Shown: positions 51,427-60,934, counted from the stretch's first letter. The stretch is DNA of 64,000 bases from JANOBD01 sp031411495 (GCA_031411495.1 JANOBD010000120.1:71820-135819); one strand, 5' to 3'. Notes: generated from the letters alone by a model not told the origin. Translations and numbers: made by a program.

Positions 51427-54120
51427 ATGCGCGCGTTGCCTTTCTTTCTCCGGCTACTCCTGCTGAGCGTCTGCGCTCCGGCCCTGGGCCACGCGCAGCC
51501 CGCCGATGAGTCCGTGCGCAATCCCGCACCCGCGCGTGAGGCACCGATCGCCCGCACACTCCGCTGCTTCGATTTTGAGGAACGCGACGCTGGCAATGTC
51601 GAGGATACGCCCCTCGGTTGGCAGAAGGTCGAAGGATCGGGGATGCCCCACTATCTCAAGGGGCAATTCGACTTCGACGTCGCCTATTCCGGCAAGACGA
51701 GCTTCCGCATGGAACTCAACGGCGGCAGCATCGCCTTCCGCTATCCGGCCAATCGAATCTTCGTCATCAACGGCGCGCTCTACCGTGTCGAAACGATGGT
51801 GAAGACCTCGCAGCTGGTAAACGCTCGCGCCCGACTGAGCGCCTACTTCTGCGACGTCGACGGTCGGCCGATCCAGTCGACGATCCGCGTCGCCGACTTC
51901 GATCAAGCGCCGGCGCAGGACGATGCGTTTCACAAGCTGCTGATTGACATGGTCGCAGGCGAGAACGCTGCCAGCCTCGTCGTGGAAATCGGACTGATCC
52001 AGCCAGCAATCGCCAACTCAGCCAGCGCCAGCAGCCGCGAACTGCCCGTCGAAGACATCCGGGGCACGGCATGGTTTGACGACGTCAAGATCACGCAGAT
52101 TCCGGACGTGCAGATCTCCACCGACCGCGATACGAACGTCTTCTATCGCGGCGAACCCATCAACATCCGATTGCGCCTCAAAGATCAACTCACCTCCGAT
52201 CTCACCGCCGAGATGCGCGTCTTCGACGTCGACGCCAAGCCCGTCTTTCAGCGCACCGGTGGAATCAGCTTCACCACGGCGTCGCGAAGCAACGAACTCA
52301 TCGGGACGATCTCGCTCCCCACTATGCCGCCGGGCTGGTATCGAGCGATGCTCAGCATCCGCTCCGGACAGACGTCGATCGGCAATTACGAACTGCGATT
52401 CGTGCAACTCGGCGACGTGCAGCGGACGCCGACACCGGACGATCGCTTCGGCGTGAATGCGACATCATTGCCGCCGCAGGCGTGGTCGATCCTGCCGCTG
52501 GCGATGGATCAGCTCGGCGCTGGCAGGCTCAAGCTTTCCGTGTGGACAGATACCTACGCGATCGACACCGACCGTGCCGCCGAGTTCGATTCACTCCTCT
52601 ACAAACTGCGTGGCCGCGGCATTGGATTCACGGCGTGCCTGTCGGCAATTCCGCCGGAGATCGCCAAGCGCATCGGCACCAGCCGCTGGCAGGACCTGCT
52701 CACGATTCCCGCGGAGCGGTGGCAGCCGCAGCTCGCGTATCTCGTGTCGAGTCATGCGAACCATCTCACCCAATGGCAGCTTCTCGACGACGAGCACGCC
52801 GAGGCGATGGTGGAAGACAAATCGCTGCGCGACGTCTACGACCGACTCCTTGCCGAGTTTCGACAGCTCGTCGACGACCCCGATCTCGCGATGCCGTGGC
52901 CGGCATGGATGGAACTGGACGGCCAGCTCCCGCCGACGGTCGCACTGAGCGTCCCCGGGGAGATTCTCCCGGAACAGTTGCCGCTCTACATCGCGGACCT
53001 CCGCAAGCATCGCGGCAAGACGATCAGCCTGACACTGCATCCCATCGACGCCGCCAAGTATGGCCGAGCGGCGCAGGAGCGCGACATGGCGCTGCGCATC
53101 GGGTTCTCGTTCGCCGGCGGCGCCGATCGCATCGATCTCCCGCTGCTGCTCAGCGCACATCCGCAACGCGGTCACACGATCGCCGAGCCCGAGCCGCTGT
53201 TCATGATTCAGCGCACGGTGACAACCCAACTCTCGGGCGCGAAGTGTCTCGGCAAAGTGCCAATCGCCGATGGCGTCGACGCGATTCTTTTCAGCCGCGA
53301 CGGCGAAGGCGTCATGCTCGTCTGGGCGCGCGGCGACGCGGCCGACACGACTCAGCGACACGTCGCGATCGCGATGGGGCGCAACCCGACCCGCGTCGAA
53401 CTGACAGGCGAAGCCTCGCCCATCCCGCGCAATCGCACCGACAAGCGCCGGCCCGACGATTACGACCTGGTCGTCGGCACACGACCGATCATCGTGCGCG
53501 ACATCGATCCGGCCCTTCTGATGCTGCGCGCCGCCGTCCACCTCGACAATCCGCTCCTGGAGAGCAGCGTCCGCTCGCTTGGCCGGTCGCTGATTATCCG
53601 GAACACGTTCGACACGCCGATCTCCGGCACGTTCCGCCTCATCGGCCCGCAGGGATGGACACTCTCCACGCGTAACACGAGCTTCGCGCTCAATCCAGGA
53701 GAAACGTTGACCGAGCCGGTGACGATCGACTTCCCGCTCAACTGCACCGGCGGGCAGAAGACGATCCTCGCCGATCTGACAGTCGAGGGCCGATCCGACT
53801 ATCGCCTCGCGGTGCCGGTCCCGGTCACGATCGGGCTGAGCGATGTCGGCCTGCAGACGATCGCGATGCGCCGCGGCCAGGACGTCTTCGTGCAGCAGAT
53901 GATCACCAACTACGGCAGCACGCCGATCAACTACACCGCGTTTGCCGCGCTGCCCGGCCAGGCTCGACAGGAACGCATGGTGACCAACCTCGCACCGGGA
54001 ATGACGCTCATCAAAAAGTACCATTTCGCGACACCGGCCCTGCCAATGACCCGGCTCCGTTCCGGCGTGCGCGAATTGGAAGGCAAGCGGATGTTGAACG
54101 AGGAAGTGCCGATCGATTGA
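51427..54120 (+). CDS. large secreted multidomain protein, unknown (glycosidase-like middle)
   Basis: 897 residues with a signal peptide (about 1-23, ALGHAQP). N-terminal third beta-rich (FDFEERDAGNVED..., PLGWQKVEGSG) and like carbohydrate-binding/jelly-roll modules. The middle (about 340-640) has the feel of a TIM-barrel glycosidase (VNATSLPPQAWSILPLAMDQ, KLSVWTDTYAIDTDRAAEFD, THLTQWQLLDDEH) but no catalytic pair can be assigned. The C-terminal third contains NEW3-like/CARDB-like beta domains (VTIDFPLNCTGGQKTILADL, QMITNYGSTPINYTAFAALP). No clear family. Follows the kinase gene by 111 bases and is convergent with rph. Confidence 0.65.
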   Translation: MRALPFFLRLLLLSVCAPALGHAQPADESVRNPAPAREAPIARTLRCFDFEERDAGNVEDTPLGWQKVEGSGMPHYLKGQFDFDVAYSGKTSFRMELNGGSIAFRYPANRIFVINGALYRVETMVKTSQLVNARARLSAYFCDVDGRPIQSTIRVADFDQAPAQDDAFHKLLIDMVAGENAASLVVEIGLIQPAIANSASASSRELPVEDIRGTAWFDDVKITQIPDVQISTDRDTNVFYRGEPINIRLRLKDQLTSDLTAEMRVFDVDAKPVFQRTGGISFTTASRSNELIGTISLPTMPPGWYRAMLSIRSGQTSIGNYELRFVQLGDVQRTPTPDDRFGVNATSLPPQAWSILPLAMDQLGAGRLKLSVWTDTYAIDTDRAAEFDSLLYKLRGRGIGFTACLSAIPPEIAKRIGTSRWQDLLTIPAERWQPQLAYLVSSHANHLTQWQLLDDEHAEAMVEDKSLRDVYDRLLAEFRQLVDDPDLAMPWPAWMELDGQLPPTVALSVPGEILPEQLPLYIADLRKHRGKTISLTLHPIDAAKYGRAAQERDMALRIGFSFAGGADRIDLPLLLSAHPQRGHTIAEPEPLFMIQRTVTTQLSGAKCLGKVPIADGVDAILFSRDGEGVMLVWARGDAADTTQRHVAIAMGRNPTRVELTGEASPIPRNRTDKRRPDDYDLVVGTRPIIVRDIDPALLMLRAAVHLDNPLLESSVRSLGRSLIIRNTFDTPISGTFRLIGPQGWTLSTRNTSFALNPGETLTEPVTIDFPLNCTGGQKTILADLTVEGRSDYRLAVPVPVTIGLSDVGLQTIAMRRGQDVFVQQMITNYGSTPINYTAFAALPGQARQERMVTNLAPGMTLIKKYHFATPALPMTRLRSGVRELEGKRMLNEEVPID

Positions 54121-54131
54121 CGCCCTAGAGC

Positions 54132-54911
54132 CTACGCGCGCTTCATGATCTCGAAGAGTTGCCCGCAACCCTTGCGCGCGAGTTCCAGCATTTGCGCGAG
54201 TTCATTCGGCGAGAATCCCGCGGCGCCTTCGCCGGGCTTCGCCTCGGCGCTGCCCTGCACTTCAACGTAGCTGCCCGCCCCCGTCATCGCGACATTCAGG
54301 TCGACGTTGGCGGCAACATCGTCCAGGTATTCGAGATCCAGGAGCACTTTTCCTTCGACGACGCCAACGCTGACGGCCGCGAGTTCGTCGAGCAGCGCCT
54401 TGGACGGGTTGTATTTCATCACCGTCTCGCTCGGCGAAGGTCCGGTGTCGTCCCGGTAGCTGCCGGGCTCCAGGCTCCTGGGGAGCGTCGCGAGCGCATC
54501 CTTGATCGCGAGGTACGCGCCACAGATGCTGGCCGTGCGCGTGCCGCCATCCGCCTGCAGCACCTGGCAATCACAATGGATCGTGTGCGGGCCGATTCGC
54601 GAGAGGTCGATGATCGCGCGGATCGATCGGCCGATGATCCGCTGGATTTCGGTGCCGCGCGAATCGGTGTGGCCATTCTTGGGCCAGGGCTTTCGCTGCG
54701 GCGTCGATCCCGGGAGCATCACGTAATCCGCCGTCAGCCAGCCGCCGACGACTTTGTTTCCGAACCAGGGTGGCACCGACTTCTCGATGCTCGCCGTGCA
54801 GAGCACGACCGTCTTCCCCTGCTGCCACAGCACGCTGCCCGCCGCCACTTCAGTGAATCGGCGGGTGATCTTGATCGGACGAAGTTGGTCGGCGGCGCGG
54901 TCTTTTCGCAT
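54132..54911 (-). CDS. rph: ribonuclease PH
   Basis: Phosphate-dependent 3'-5' exoribonuclease that trims tRNA 3' ends. 259 residues from ATG 54911. MRKDRAADQLRPIKITRRFT start, TVVLCTASIEKSVPPW (about 34-49), MLPGSTPQRKPW (about 66-77), GRSIRAIIDLSRIGPHTIHC (about 93-112), LQADGGTRTASICGAYLAI (about 117-135) and DLEYLDDVAANVDLNVAMTG (about 191-210) are canonical. rdgB and rph are often neighbours; here they are 52 kb apart. Confidence 0.96.
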   Translation of the reverse strand: MRKDRAADQLRPIKITRRFTEVAAGSVLWQQGKTVVLCTASIEKSVPPWFGNKVVGGWLTADYVMLPGSTPQRKPWPKNGHTDSRGTEIQRIIGRSIRAIIDLSRIGPHTIHCDCQVLQADGGTRTASICGAYLAIKDALATLPRSLEPGSYRDDTGPSPSETVMKYNPSKALLDELAAVSVGVVEGKVLLDLEYLDDVAANVDLNVAMTGAGSYVEVQGSAEAKPGEGAAGFSPNELAQMLELARKGCGQLFEIMKRA

Positions 54912-54913
54912 GA

Positions 54914-55043
54914 ATCCCTCGAATGAGAATGACGAAAATCGAAATCCGAATGAAGAATGAATGTCGAATAAAGGAATGTCAAAAGTGTCGAAACGATGCC
55001 GACGCGCTCATTCGTTATTCGAGTTTCTTCATTCGTCATTCCA
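54914..55043. repeat. inverted repeat of reiterated GAATGA/TCATTC words
   Basis: 54914-54985 is rich in GAATGA, GAATGTC and CGAAAATCG. 55010-55043 carries CTCATTCGTTATTCGAG and CTTCATTCGTCATTCC, their complements. Several registers can pair. Lies between rph and the anbu-like gene. Confidence 0.65.
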
Positions 55044-55052
55044 CGCAACGGC

Positions 55053-55787
55053 TCACCCTTCGGGCTGCAGGTTGATCACCGGCAGTGTCTGCACCGCATC
55101 CCGCAGCGCGCGATCCCACCGCACGCGGATGTCGTTCAGCAGCGGATCATCGAGGTCCAGCCGGCGGCGGCGTTTCACGTTCAGTTCGCCGGTCATGTAC
55201 ATGAGCAGATCGATCGGCGGACCGACCGTCGCGTTGCTCTTCATGGTGCTGTCGATGCTGATCAACGCGTATCGCGCCGCGTCGTGCAGCGTCGTCTTGT
55301 CGAACCGAATGCCGCGATCGAGGATCGGCCGGCCATACTTCACTTCGCCGATCTGCAGGAACGGATTGTCCTCACCCGCGCGCAGCGGATTGCCCTGCGG
55401 ATAGATCATGTACAGCTGGTGCGGTGCGAAACCGATTTGCCCGCCGAGGATGATGTTCGTGTTGAACGAGTAGCCATCGCGTTCGAGCGCTTCGCGGTCG
55501 TCCTTGGCCACTTCGCGCACGGCTCGGCCAATCGTTCGGGCGGCGTCGTACATCGTCTTCACCGTCGCGAGGCCTTCTCCGTTGTCCCAGTCGCGCTGCA
55601 GGATGGTGACGACCGACTGCGAGCACGAAAGCGAGCCGCTGGTGAGCAGCACGAACGCCCGCTCGCCAGCGACGCAGAACGTGTGCATCTTGCGCACCGT
55701 GTTGAGCTGGTCTGAGCCCGCGTTGGTCCGCGAGTCGCCGGCCAGCACGAGGCCTTCTTTGGTGAGGATTCCCAGGCAATAGGTCAT
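55053..55787 (-). CDS. anbu: Anbu-type proteasome-like peptidase
   Basis: 244 residues starting MTYCLGILTKEGLVLAGDSR: after Met removal Thr1 is the N-terminal nucleophile, with Asp17 and Lys (in VRKMHTF) as in 20S beta/HslV/Anbu. VLLTSGSLSCSQSVV, NTNIILGGQIGFAPHQLYMI, YPQGNPLRAGEDNPFLQIGE and LISIDSTMKSNATVGPPIDLL are typical of Anbu (ancestral beta-subunit), which forms open helical or ring assemblies. Anbu usually sits with transglutaminase-like, alpha-E and ATP-grasp genes; none is adjacent here. Substrate unknown. Confidence 0.88.
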   Translation of the reverse strand: MTYCLGILTKEGLVLAGDSRTNAGSDQLNTVRKMHTFCVAGERAFVLLTSGSLSCSQSVVTILQRDWDNGEGLATVKTMYDAARTIGRAVREVAKDDREALERDGYSFNTNIILGGQIGFAPHQLYMIYPQGNPLRAGEDNPFLQIGEVKYGRPILDRGIRFDKTTLHDAARYALISIDSTMKSNATVGPPIDLLMYMTGELNVKRRRRLDLDDPLLNDIRVRWDRALRDAVQTLPVINLQPEG

Positions 55788-55920
55788 GGCGTGTTAGAGG
55801 TTCCCTTTCGCGGCGGGATTATGTGTGAATGGGAGAGGAATGTCGAATCGATGACGGCGATCTGCGCAGCGCCACTCGATCGCCCACGGGATGCAACGTC
55901 GCACGCGATGGATCTCACTG

Positions 55921-58900
55921 TCAATCCCGCCGGCGACGCCAGACCATTTTGACCGCAACCGCGATAACGCCCGGTAGACCAACCGGCTCGGGCACGAGCG
56001 ATCGAGCGAGATTCCAGTCGGCCAGGAACACCTCGCCGGACAACGGCGAGTCACCCGAGAGATACGCGTTCAACCCGTAGTTCTGCGCCAGCGTCAAAAG
56101 GTCATCGAAGTTCACGACGCCGTCGTAGTTGCCGTCACCCTGCGCCCAGACCTTTCCGCTGGCGTTCGCGTCATAGTTCTGAGCGAGGATCAGCAGGTCG
56201 TCGAAGTTGACCGCCAGATCGAGATTGCTGTCGCCGGGCAGCGTCGGGAGCACGACGACGGTCTGCGCGGCCGCATCGTCGCGCCAGCCGAGAACGTGCC
56301 CCGCCTGCAGGACCGTGTCGCGGAGTCGGCCGCTGCTGAACTTCGGCGTTTGATCGTAGCCAGCGTCGAGGATGGCGAGCACGTCCGGCGCCGGCGTCGT
56401 TCCGCCGGCATAATCGAAGACGAGCCTCCCCGCCTGGATATCCGCACCCGCTGATCCGGCATCCAGGATCGCAGATTGCGCGGCGCTTGTGACGACGAGT
56501 GTGCCGCCCTGGATGACGGTTTCGCCGGTGTAGGTGCCGGGTCCGCTGAGCGTGAAGGTGTTGGTTCCTCGCTTCACGAGCGAGCCGCCAATACCGGAGA
56601 TCGCGCCGGCGAACTGCGTGTTGATCGACGAATTCACGATCAATCGTCCCGTTCCCAGCGTGACGACTGATCCTGTCGGCCCGCTGAGCGTCGCGATTTC
56701 CTGCACCACGCCATTCACATCCAGCGTCGCGCCGCTGGCGATCGACACATCGGTGGTGACCGGAAGCGGTCCGAGGTTCAGCCCCTGGTAGAGCGCGGAG
56801 ATCTGATCCGCGCTGAGCGCGCGGCCGTAGAACTGGACATCGTCGAGCAGGCCGTTGAAGTTCAACGTTCCGTCCCCGGCGACGCTGTTGGTGGAGACGC
56901 CGAGTCGGACGATGGTGCCGACGTCGGCATTGGAGAAGCCGGCGTTGCCCGACGAGAGCGGCTGTGCGACGCCATCCACGTAGATCTGGTAGACGCCGCC
57001 CGTGTTGACGTAGGTGACCTGGTGCCAGGCGCCGTTCGTAATCGAGGCGGAACCGGGCGCGCCTTGAAGGAACCCGCCCGCGTAGCGGACAGCGCTGGGG
57101 ATTCCGCCGCTGCCCCCGGCCGAGCCGTCGCCAAGATAGAAGATCGTGTTGCCATTCGCCCAGCTGCTGCCGTTGCCCTTGGTCAGCAGGCTGCCGCCGG
57201 GCGTGACCGTCTTCATCCAGGCGGTGACAGTCCAGTCGTTGAGATTACTCAGGTCGGTGATCGGGTTTGCGATATTGACGGATGCACCGTTGGCAAGACT
57301 GACGGCGTTGCCGGTGTGTCCGCCGGCGACGATCGTCGCGCCGCCCGCGAGGTTGCCGTTCATCGCGGCGCCGCCGAGCCCGGCATTGGGCGTCGCGCCG
57401 CCGTTCGCCGTTTCGAAGGTGTAGCTCGCAACCGCGCCGCTGGCGATCGTATTCCCTGCCGATGCGAGGCGCAGCGTGCCGCCGCCGATCGTCGTCGCGC
57501 CGGTGTACGAGTTCGCGCCGCTGAGCGTGAGCGTGCCGCTGCCGTTTTTCACCAGCGATCCGCCGGTGCCGCCGATCGAGCCTGCGAAGGTTGTGTTCGC
57601 AGGCGAATCGACGATGAGTTGGCCGCTGCCGAGTCGAACGGCCGACCCGTTCGCGCCGCTGAGCGATCCGATCTGCTGAACGGTGTGATTCAGATCGAGC
57701 GTCGCGCCGCCGGCGATCGACACGTTGGTCGTCACCGGGAGTGTGCCGAGTTTCTTTCCTTGATAGATCGCGGCGACTTGCGCGGCCGAGAGCGACTGGC
57801 CGTAGAACTGGACGTTGTCGAGCAGGCCATTGAAGTTGAGCGTACCGTCGCCGGCAATCGTGTTGGTGGAAACGCCGAGTCGGACGATGGAGCTGAGATC
57901 GAGGTTGCCGAATCCGCCGTTGCCGGCTGAAAGCGTTTGCACGACGCCATCGGTGTAGATCGCGTAGCCGTTGCCGCTGCTGACATAGGTGACCTGATGC
58001 CAGGTTCCATCGTTGACGGGGGTTGCATTGGACGCGGTCTGGAAGAACCCGCCGCCATAGCGGACGCCGCTGGGTGTTCCGCCGCTGCCGCCGGCCGTGC
58101 CATCGCCGAGATAGAAGACGGTGTCGCCATCATCCCAGCCGCCGTTGCTCTTGGTGAGGATCGATCCGCCGGCGGTGGTCGTCTTGACCCACGCAGAGAC
58201 GGCCCAGTTCTTGTTGTTGCTCAGGTCGGCGACGAAGTTGTTGATGTCGACCGATGCGCCGTTGGACACGCTCAGCGCGTTGCCGCTGCGTCCGCCGCCG
58301 GCGGCCACGATCGTCGCGCCGTTGGCGAGCGTGCCGTTCATGCCGGCGCCGCCCGAACCTTCGTTGACCACGGTGCTGCCCGTGACGTTGTCGAACGTGT
58401 AGCTCGCGACAAGGCTCGCCGGCGCGAGCCGGAGCGTGCCGGCGTTGATGTTGGTCGCGCCGGTGTAGGTGTTGGCGGCCGAGAGCGTGAGCGTCTTGCC
58501 GCCCGACTTGCTCAGCGAGCCGGTGCCGCTGATCGCAGATTTGATGTTGATGCTGCCGTTGGCCGCGTCAATGACCGGGCTGTTACGGAGTTCCAAATCG
58601 CCGGCGAGCTGAAACAGGTCCTGCGCGAACTGGTCGTGCCGAATGGTTCCATTGTCGACGACGAGCTTCTTGACAGAGACGGTGCCGTCGGTGCCATAGC
58701 CGTTGAAGAGGAGCCGGCCGCCGGCGTTGACGGTGAGCGAGTCACCTTGAAACGTCCAGCTCGGATATCCCTCGGGTGTGCGGATATCGAAGGCGCCCGT
58801 CGAGTAAGCGGCGTCCGGATGAGCAAAGTACTTGTCGTTCCACCCCTGGTAGCTCGCGTTGCTCAATCCGCCGCCGAACCAGTTGAAAGCCGATTTGCCC

Positions 58901-59499
58901 GCGGGGTCGGAGGCGGCCAGCGCGACATTGGTCGCGGTCCACGGGTTGTTCGCATTGCCGATGCCCATGTCCTGACGCATCGCGTACATGATCGCGATGT
59001 TGCGCATGTAGATGGCGTCGCTGGTCACTTCGCTGTCGTAGTTGAGCCCGTAGGGATAGAAGTGCACGCCCGACTTGAGCATGACCGCGCCGTCGCCGTC
59101 GAACTGTGCAAACAGCCGGTTGACCTTCGCGCCGGTCCACACGTTGCCGTTGAAGCGGGCATCCCACTCGCCGATCGTTCCCGAGCCCAGATAATGGTTG
59201 GACTCGTGCTGCGTCACACGTTCGTTGGGATAGGTTCCGCCGTAGCCTATCGAGCCCAGATAGCTCGCCTGCGCGGTCGGAATGCCGGCGTTGTAGTACG
59301 CATAGACGCTGTAGTTGCCGAAATCGCCATACGCGTTGTAACGGTTGACGACGGCCTGCAGCGAGGTGACGGCGGCGTTGCGGTGCGTGGCGTTTGGCCA
59401 GCCGTTGGGCTCGACATTCAAGCTGAGCGCGGCAAATGAGTCGGCGGCAAGGGCCGCAACGATCGATGCGGCGATCGATTTTCGTTTCAATGGTGACAT
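55921..59499 (-). CDS. giant surface protein: autotransporter-type beta repeats, two LamG-like domains, dockerin-like end, PEP-CTERM tail
   Basis: 1192 residues, signal peptide about 1-23. An N-terminal domain (about 24-290) with HESNHYLGSG (H-E-x-x-H-like variant near a basement-type metalloprotease pattern) precedes autotransporter-associated repeats (GTGSLSKSGGKTLTLSAANT, GSLVKNGSGTLTLSGANSYT). These alternate with two near-identical LamG/concanavalin-like blocks (about 375-585 and 720-910, each ending LNFNGLLD...VQFYG). Then two Ca-loop repeats like dockerin I (GDSNLDLAVNFDDLLILAQN and GDGNYDGVVNFDDLLTLAQN, about 1085-1145) and PEP-CTERM VPEPVGLPGVIAVAVKMVWR. Probably anchored outside the cell and binding or cleaving glycan/protein. 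Confidence 0.85.
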   Translation of the reverse strand: MSPLKRKSIAASIVAALAADSFAALSLNVEPNGWPNATHRNAAVTSLQAVVNRYNAYGDFGNYSVYAYYNAGIPTAQASYLGSIGYGGTYPNERVTQHESNHYLGSGTIGEWDARFNGNVWTGAKVNRLFAQFDGDGAVMLKSGVHFYPYGLNYDSEVTSDAIYMRNIAIMYAMRQDMGIGNANNPWTATNVALAASDPAGKSAFNWFGGGLSNASYQGWNDKYFAHPDAAYSTGAFDIRTPEGYPSWTFQGDSLTVNAGGRLLFNGYGTDGTVSVKKLVVDNGTIRHDQFAQDLFQLAGDLELRNSPVIDAANGSINIKSAISGTGSLSKSGGKTLTLSAANTYTGATNINAGTLRLAPASLVASYTFDNVTGSTVVNEGSGGAGMNGTLANGATIVAAGGGRSGNALSVSNGASVDINNFVADLSNNKNWAVSAWVKTTTAGGSILTKSNGGWDDGDTVFYLGDGTAGGSGGTPSGVRYGGGFFQTASNATPVNDGTWHQVTYVSSGNGYAIYTDGVVQTLSAGNGGFGNLDLSSIVRLGVSTNTIAGDGTLNFNGLLDNVQFYGQSLSAAQVAAIYQGKKLGTLPVTTNVSIAGGATLDLNHTVQQIGSLSGANGSAVRLGSGQLIVDSPANTTFAGSIGGTGGSLVKNGSGTLTLSGANSYTGATTIGGGTLRLASAGNTIASGAVASYTFETANGGATPNAGLGGAAMNGNLAGGATIVAGGHTGNAVSLANGASVNIANPITDLSNLNDWTVTAWMKTVTPGGSLLTKGNGSSWANGNTIFYLGDGSAGGSGGIPSAVRYAGGFLQGAPGSASITNGAWHQVTYVNTGGVYQIYVDGVAQPLSSGNAGFSNADVGTIVRLGVSTNSVAGDGTLNFNGLLDDVQFYGRALSADQISALYQGLNLGPLPVTTDVSIASGATLDVNGVVQEIATLSGPTGSVVTLGTGRLIVNSSINTQFAGAISGIGGSLVKRGTNTFTLSGPGTYTGETVIQGGTLVVTSAAQSAILDAGSAGADIQAGRLVFDYAGGTTPAPDVLAILDAGYDQTPKFSSGRLRDTVLQAGHVLGWRDDAAAQTVVVLPTLPGDSNLDLAVNFDDLLILAQNYDANASGKVWAQGDGNYDGVVNFDDLLTLAQNYGLNAYLSGDSPLSGEVFLADWNLARSLVPEPVGLPGVIAVAVKMVWRRRRD

Positions 59500-59552
59500 G
59501 GTTCACACGGTTGGTTGCTTCATCGATCCGAAGGATCGCCGAATCAAGCACG

Positions 59553-59577
59553 CACGAACGCTCCGCTTGCGTTCGTG
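59553..59577. promoter_or_regulatory. perfect inverted repeat upstream of the giant surface protein
   Basis: CACGAACGC (59553-59561) and GCGTTCGTG (59569-59577) around TCCGCTT. Lies 54-78 bases before the minus-strand start at 59499. Operator or 5'-UTR hairpin. Confidence 0.5.
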
Positions 59578-59885
59578 ATCGCGCCGCTGTCTCGGCCGTG
59601 ACTAGATTACCCTTCGTTGGCGAGTCGATTGCGCAAAACTTTTACCCCATTCCGGCAATTCGCCTGCAAATCGCACACCGGCCACTCCTCGGGTTGTCCA
59701 ATCGTTGCGATCCTCTTATGCGGCTTCGTCATCGTACGAGACGTCATAGGATCGCAACGCCGCTTCGGCTAATTGCTTCTCGTTGTACCAGCCCAGCGTG
59801 CTCTGCCTTAAAATACTGCTTCTGCCTCGAACATCGATCCCGACACCGTCGCGACGACGCGATTCGCCACCCAGGAGAAGCTTAA

Positions 59886-59926
59886 GCGCGTGGCCGTTGA
59901 CCGGCTGGAAACGTCCAGCCACGCGC
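59886..59926. promoter_or_regulatory. nested hairpin upstream of the aldo/keto reductase gene
   Basis: Outer arms GCGCGTGGC (59886-59894) and GCCACGCGC (59918-59926) are perfect. An inner CTGGA-AACG-TCCAG (59905-59918) shares one base with the outer right arm. 40 bases before the ATG at 59966. May be a terminator remnant or a leader structure. Confidence 0.5.
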
Positions 59927-59965
59927 AATCCTAGGACCACTTGTCACTCACGAAAGACAATCCCC

Positions 59966-60934
59966 ATGCAGACACGCACACTCGGAACCTCTGGACTGAA
60001 AGTCTCCGCCATCGGCCTTGGCTGTATGCGGATGAGTTTCGGCGATGCGCCGATCGGCGACCATGCCGAGATGATTGCGTTCCTCCGCGCCGCCGTCGCA
60101 CGCGGCGTCACGTTCTTCGACACCGCGGAAGTCTACGGCCCGTTCACCAACGAGCTCCTCGTCGGCGAAGCGCTCGAGCCCTTCAAAGGCAAGGTCGTCA
60201 TCGCGACCAAGTTCGGCTTCCAGCCCGACGTCGAAGGCAAGCCGAGGCCCGGCAACCCCAACAGCTCGCCGGCGCGGATCAGGCAAGTCGCCGAAGAGTC
60301 GCTTAAGCGCCTTCGCGTCGATGCGATCGATCTCTTCTTCCAGCACCGGCCCGACCCGAAGGTGCCGATCGAAGACGTCGCCGGCACGGTGAAAGAACTG
60401 ATCGCGCAAGGCAAGGTCAAACACTTCGGCCTGTCGGAATCCGGCGCCGATCTGATTCGCCGAGCGCACGCGGTTCAACCGGTCGCCGCGATTCAGAACG
60501 AATACTCGCTCTGGTTTCGAGATGTCGAGTCCAACGACATCCTTCGCACCTGCGAGGAACTCGGCATCGGGTTCGTCGCTTACAGCCCGCTGGGCCGCGG
60601 CTTCCTCACCGGCAAAGTCGACGAAACCACCGTCTTCGACCCCTCCGACATCCGCAGCCGCAACCCGCGCTTCACGGCCGATGCGATCAAGGCCAACCGC
60701 GCGCTCATCAATCTCATCGCGGCGATCGCCACGCGCAAGCACGCTACGCCGGCTCAGATCGCCATCGCCTGGCTGCTGGCGCAGAAGCCGTGGATCGCGC
60801 CGATCCCCGGCAGCCGCAAGCTCGAGCGCCTCGACGAAAACCTCGCCGCTGTCGACATCACGCTCTCGCCCGCGGACCTGGCCGAGATCGATTCGGCCCT
60901 CGCCCAGGTGAAAGTCGTCGGCGATCGATATTGA
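59966..60934 (+). CDS. aldo/keto reductase (second copy, YajO/Tas-like)
   Basis: 322 residues from ATG 59966 (MQTRTLGTSGLKVSAIGLGC). Catalytic tetrad positions: FFDTAEVYGP (Asp/Tyr, about 51-60), VIATKFGF (Lys, about 81-88) and LFFQHRPDPKVP (His, about 124); IPGSRKLERLDENL near the C terminus for NADP binding. The QHR-x-D pattern is typical of the group oxidising or reducing pyridoxal-like or sugar-derived carbonyls; substrate unknown. Only distantly similar to the reductase at 7283. Divergent from the giant surface-protein gene. Confidence 0.92.
   Translation: MQTRTLGTSGLKVSAIGLGCMRMSFGDAPIGDHAEMIAFLRAAVARGVTFFDTAEVYGPFTNELLVGEALEPFKGKVVIATKFGFQPDVEGKPRPGNPNSSPARIRQVAEESLKRLRVDAIDLFFQHRPDPKVPIEDVAGTVKELIAQGKVKHFGLSESGADLIRRAHAVQPVAAIQNEYSLWFRDVESNDILRTCEELGIGFVAYSPLGRGFLTGKVDETTVFDPSDIRSRNPRFTADAIKANRALINLIAAIATRKHATPAQIAIAWLLAQKPWIAPIPGSRKLERLDENLAAVDITLSPADLAEIDSALAQVKVVGDRY

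Larger units (their letters stand above)
59500..59965. other. divergent intergenic region, no clear gene
   Basis: 466 bases between the giant surface protein and the aldo/keto reductase. Two structured sites are listed separately. A minus-strand frame 59716-59940 ends LGWYNEKQLAEAALRSYD..., which looks somewhat protein-like, but has no good start. It may be a gene remnant. Confidence 0.4.

Noticed and set aside
52591..54168. 525-codon open frame on the minus strand
   Set aside because: Antisense of the 897-residue secreted protein, no start signal and no domain.
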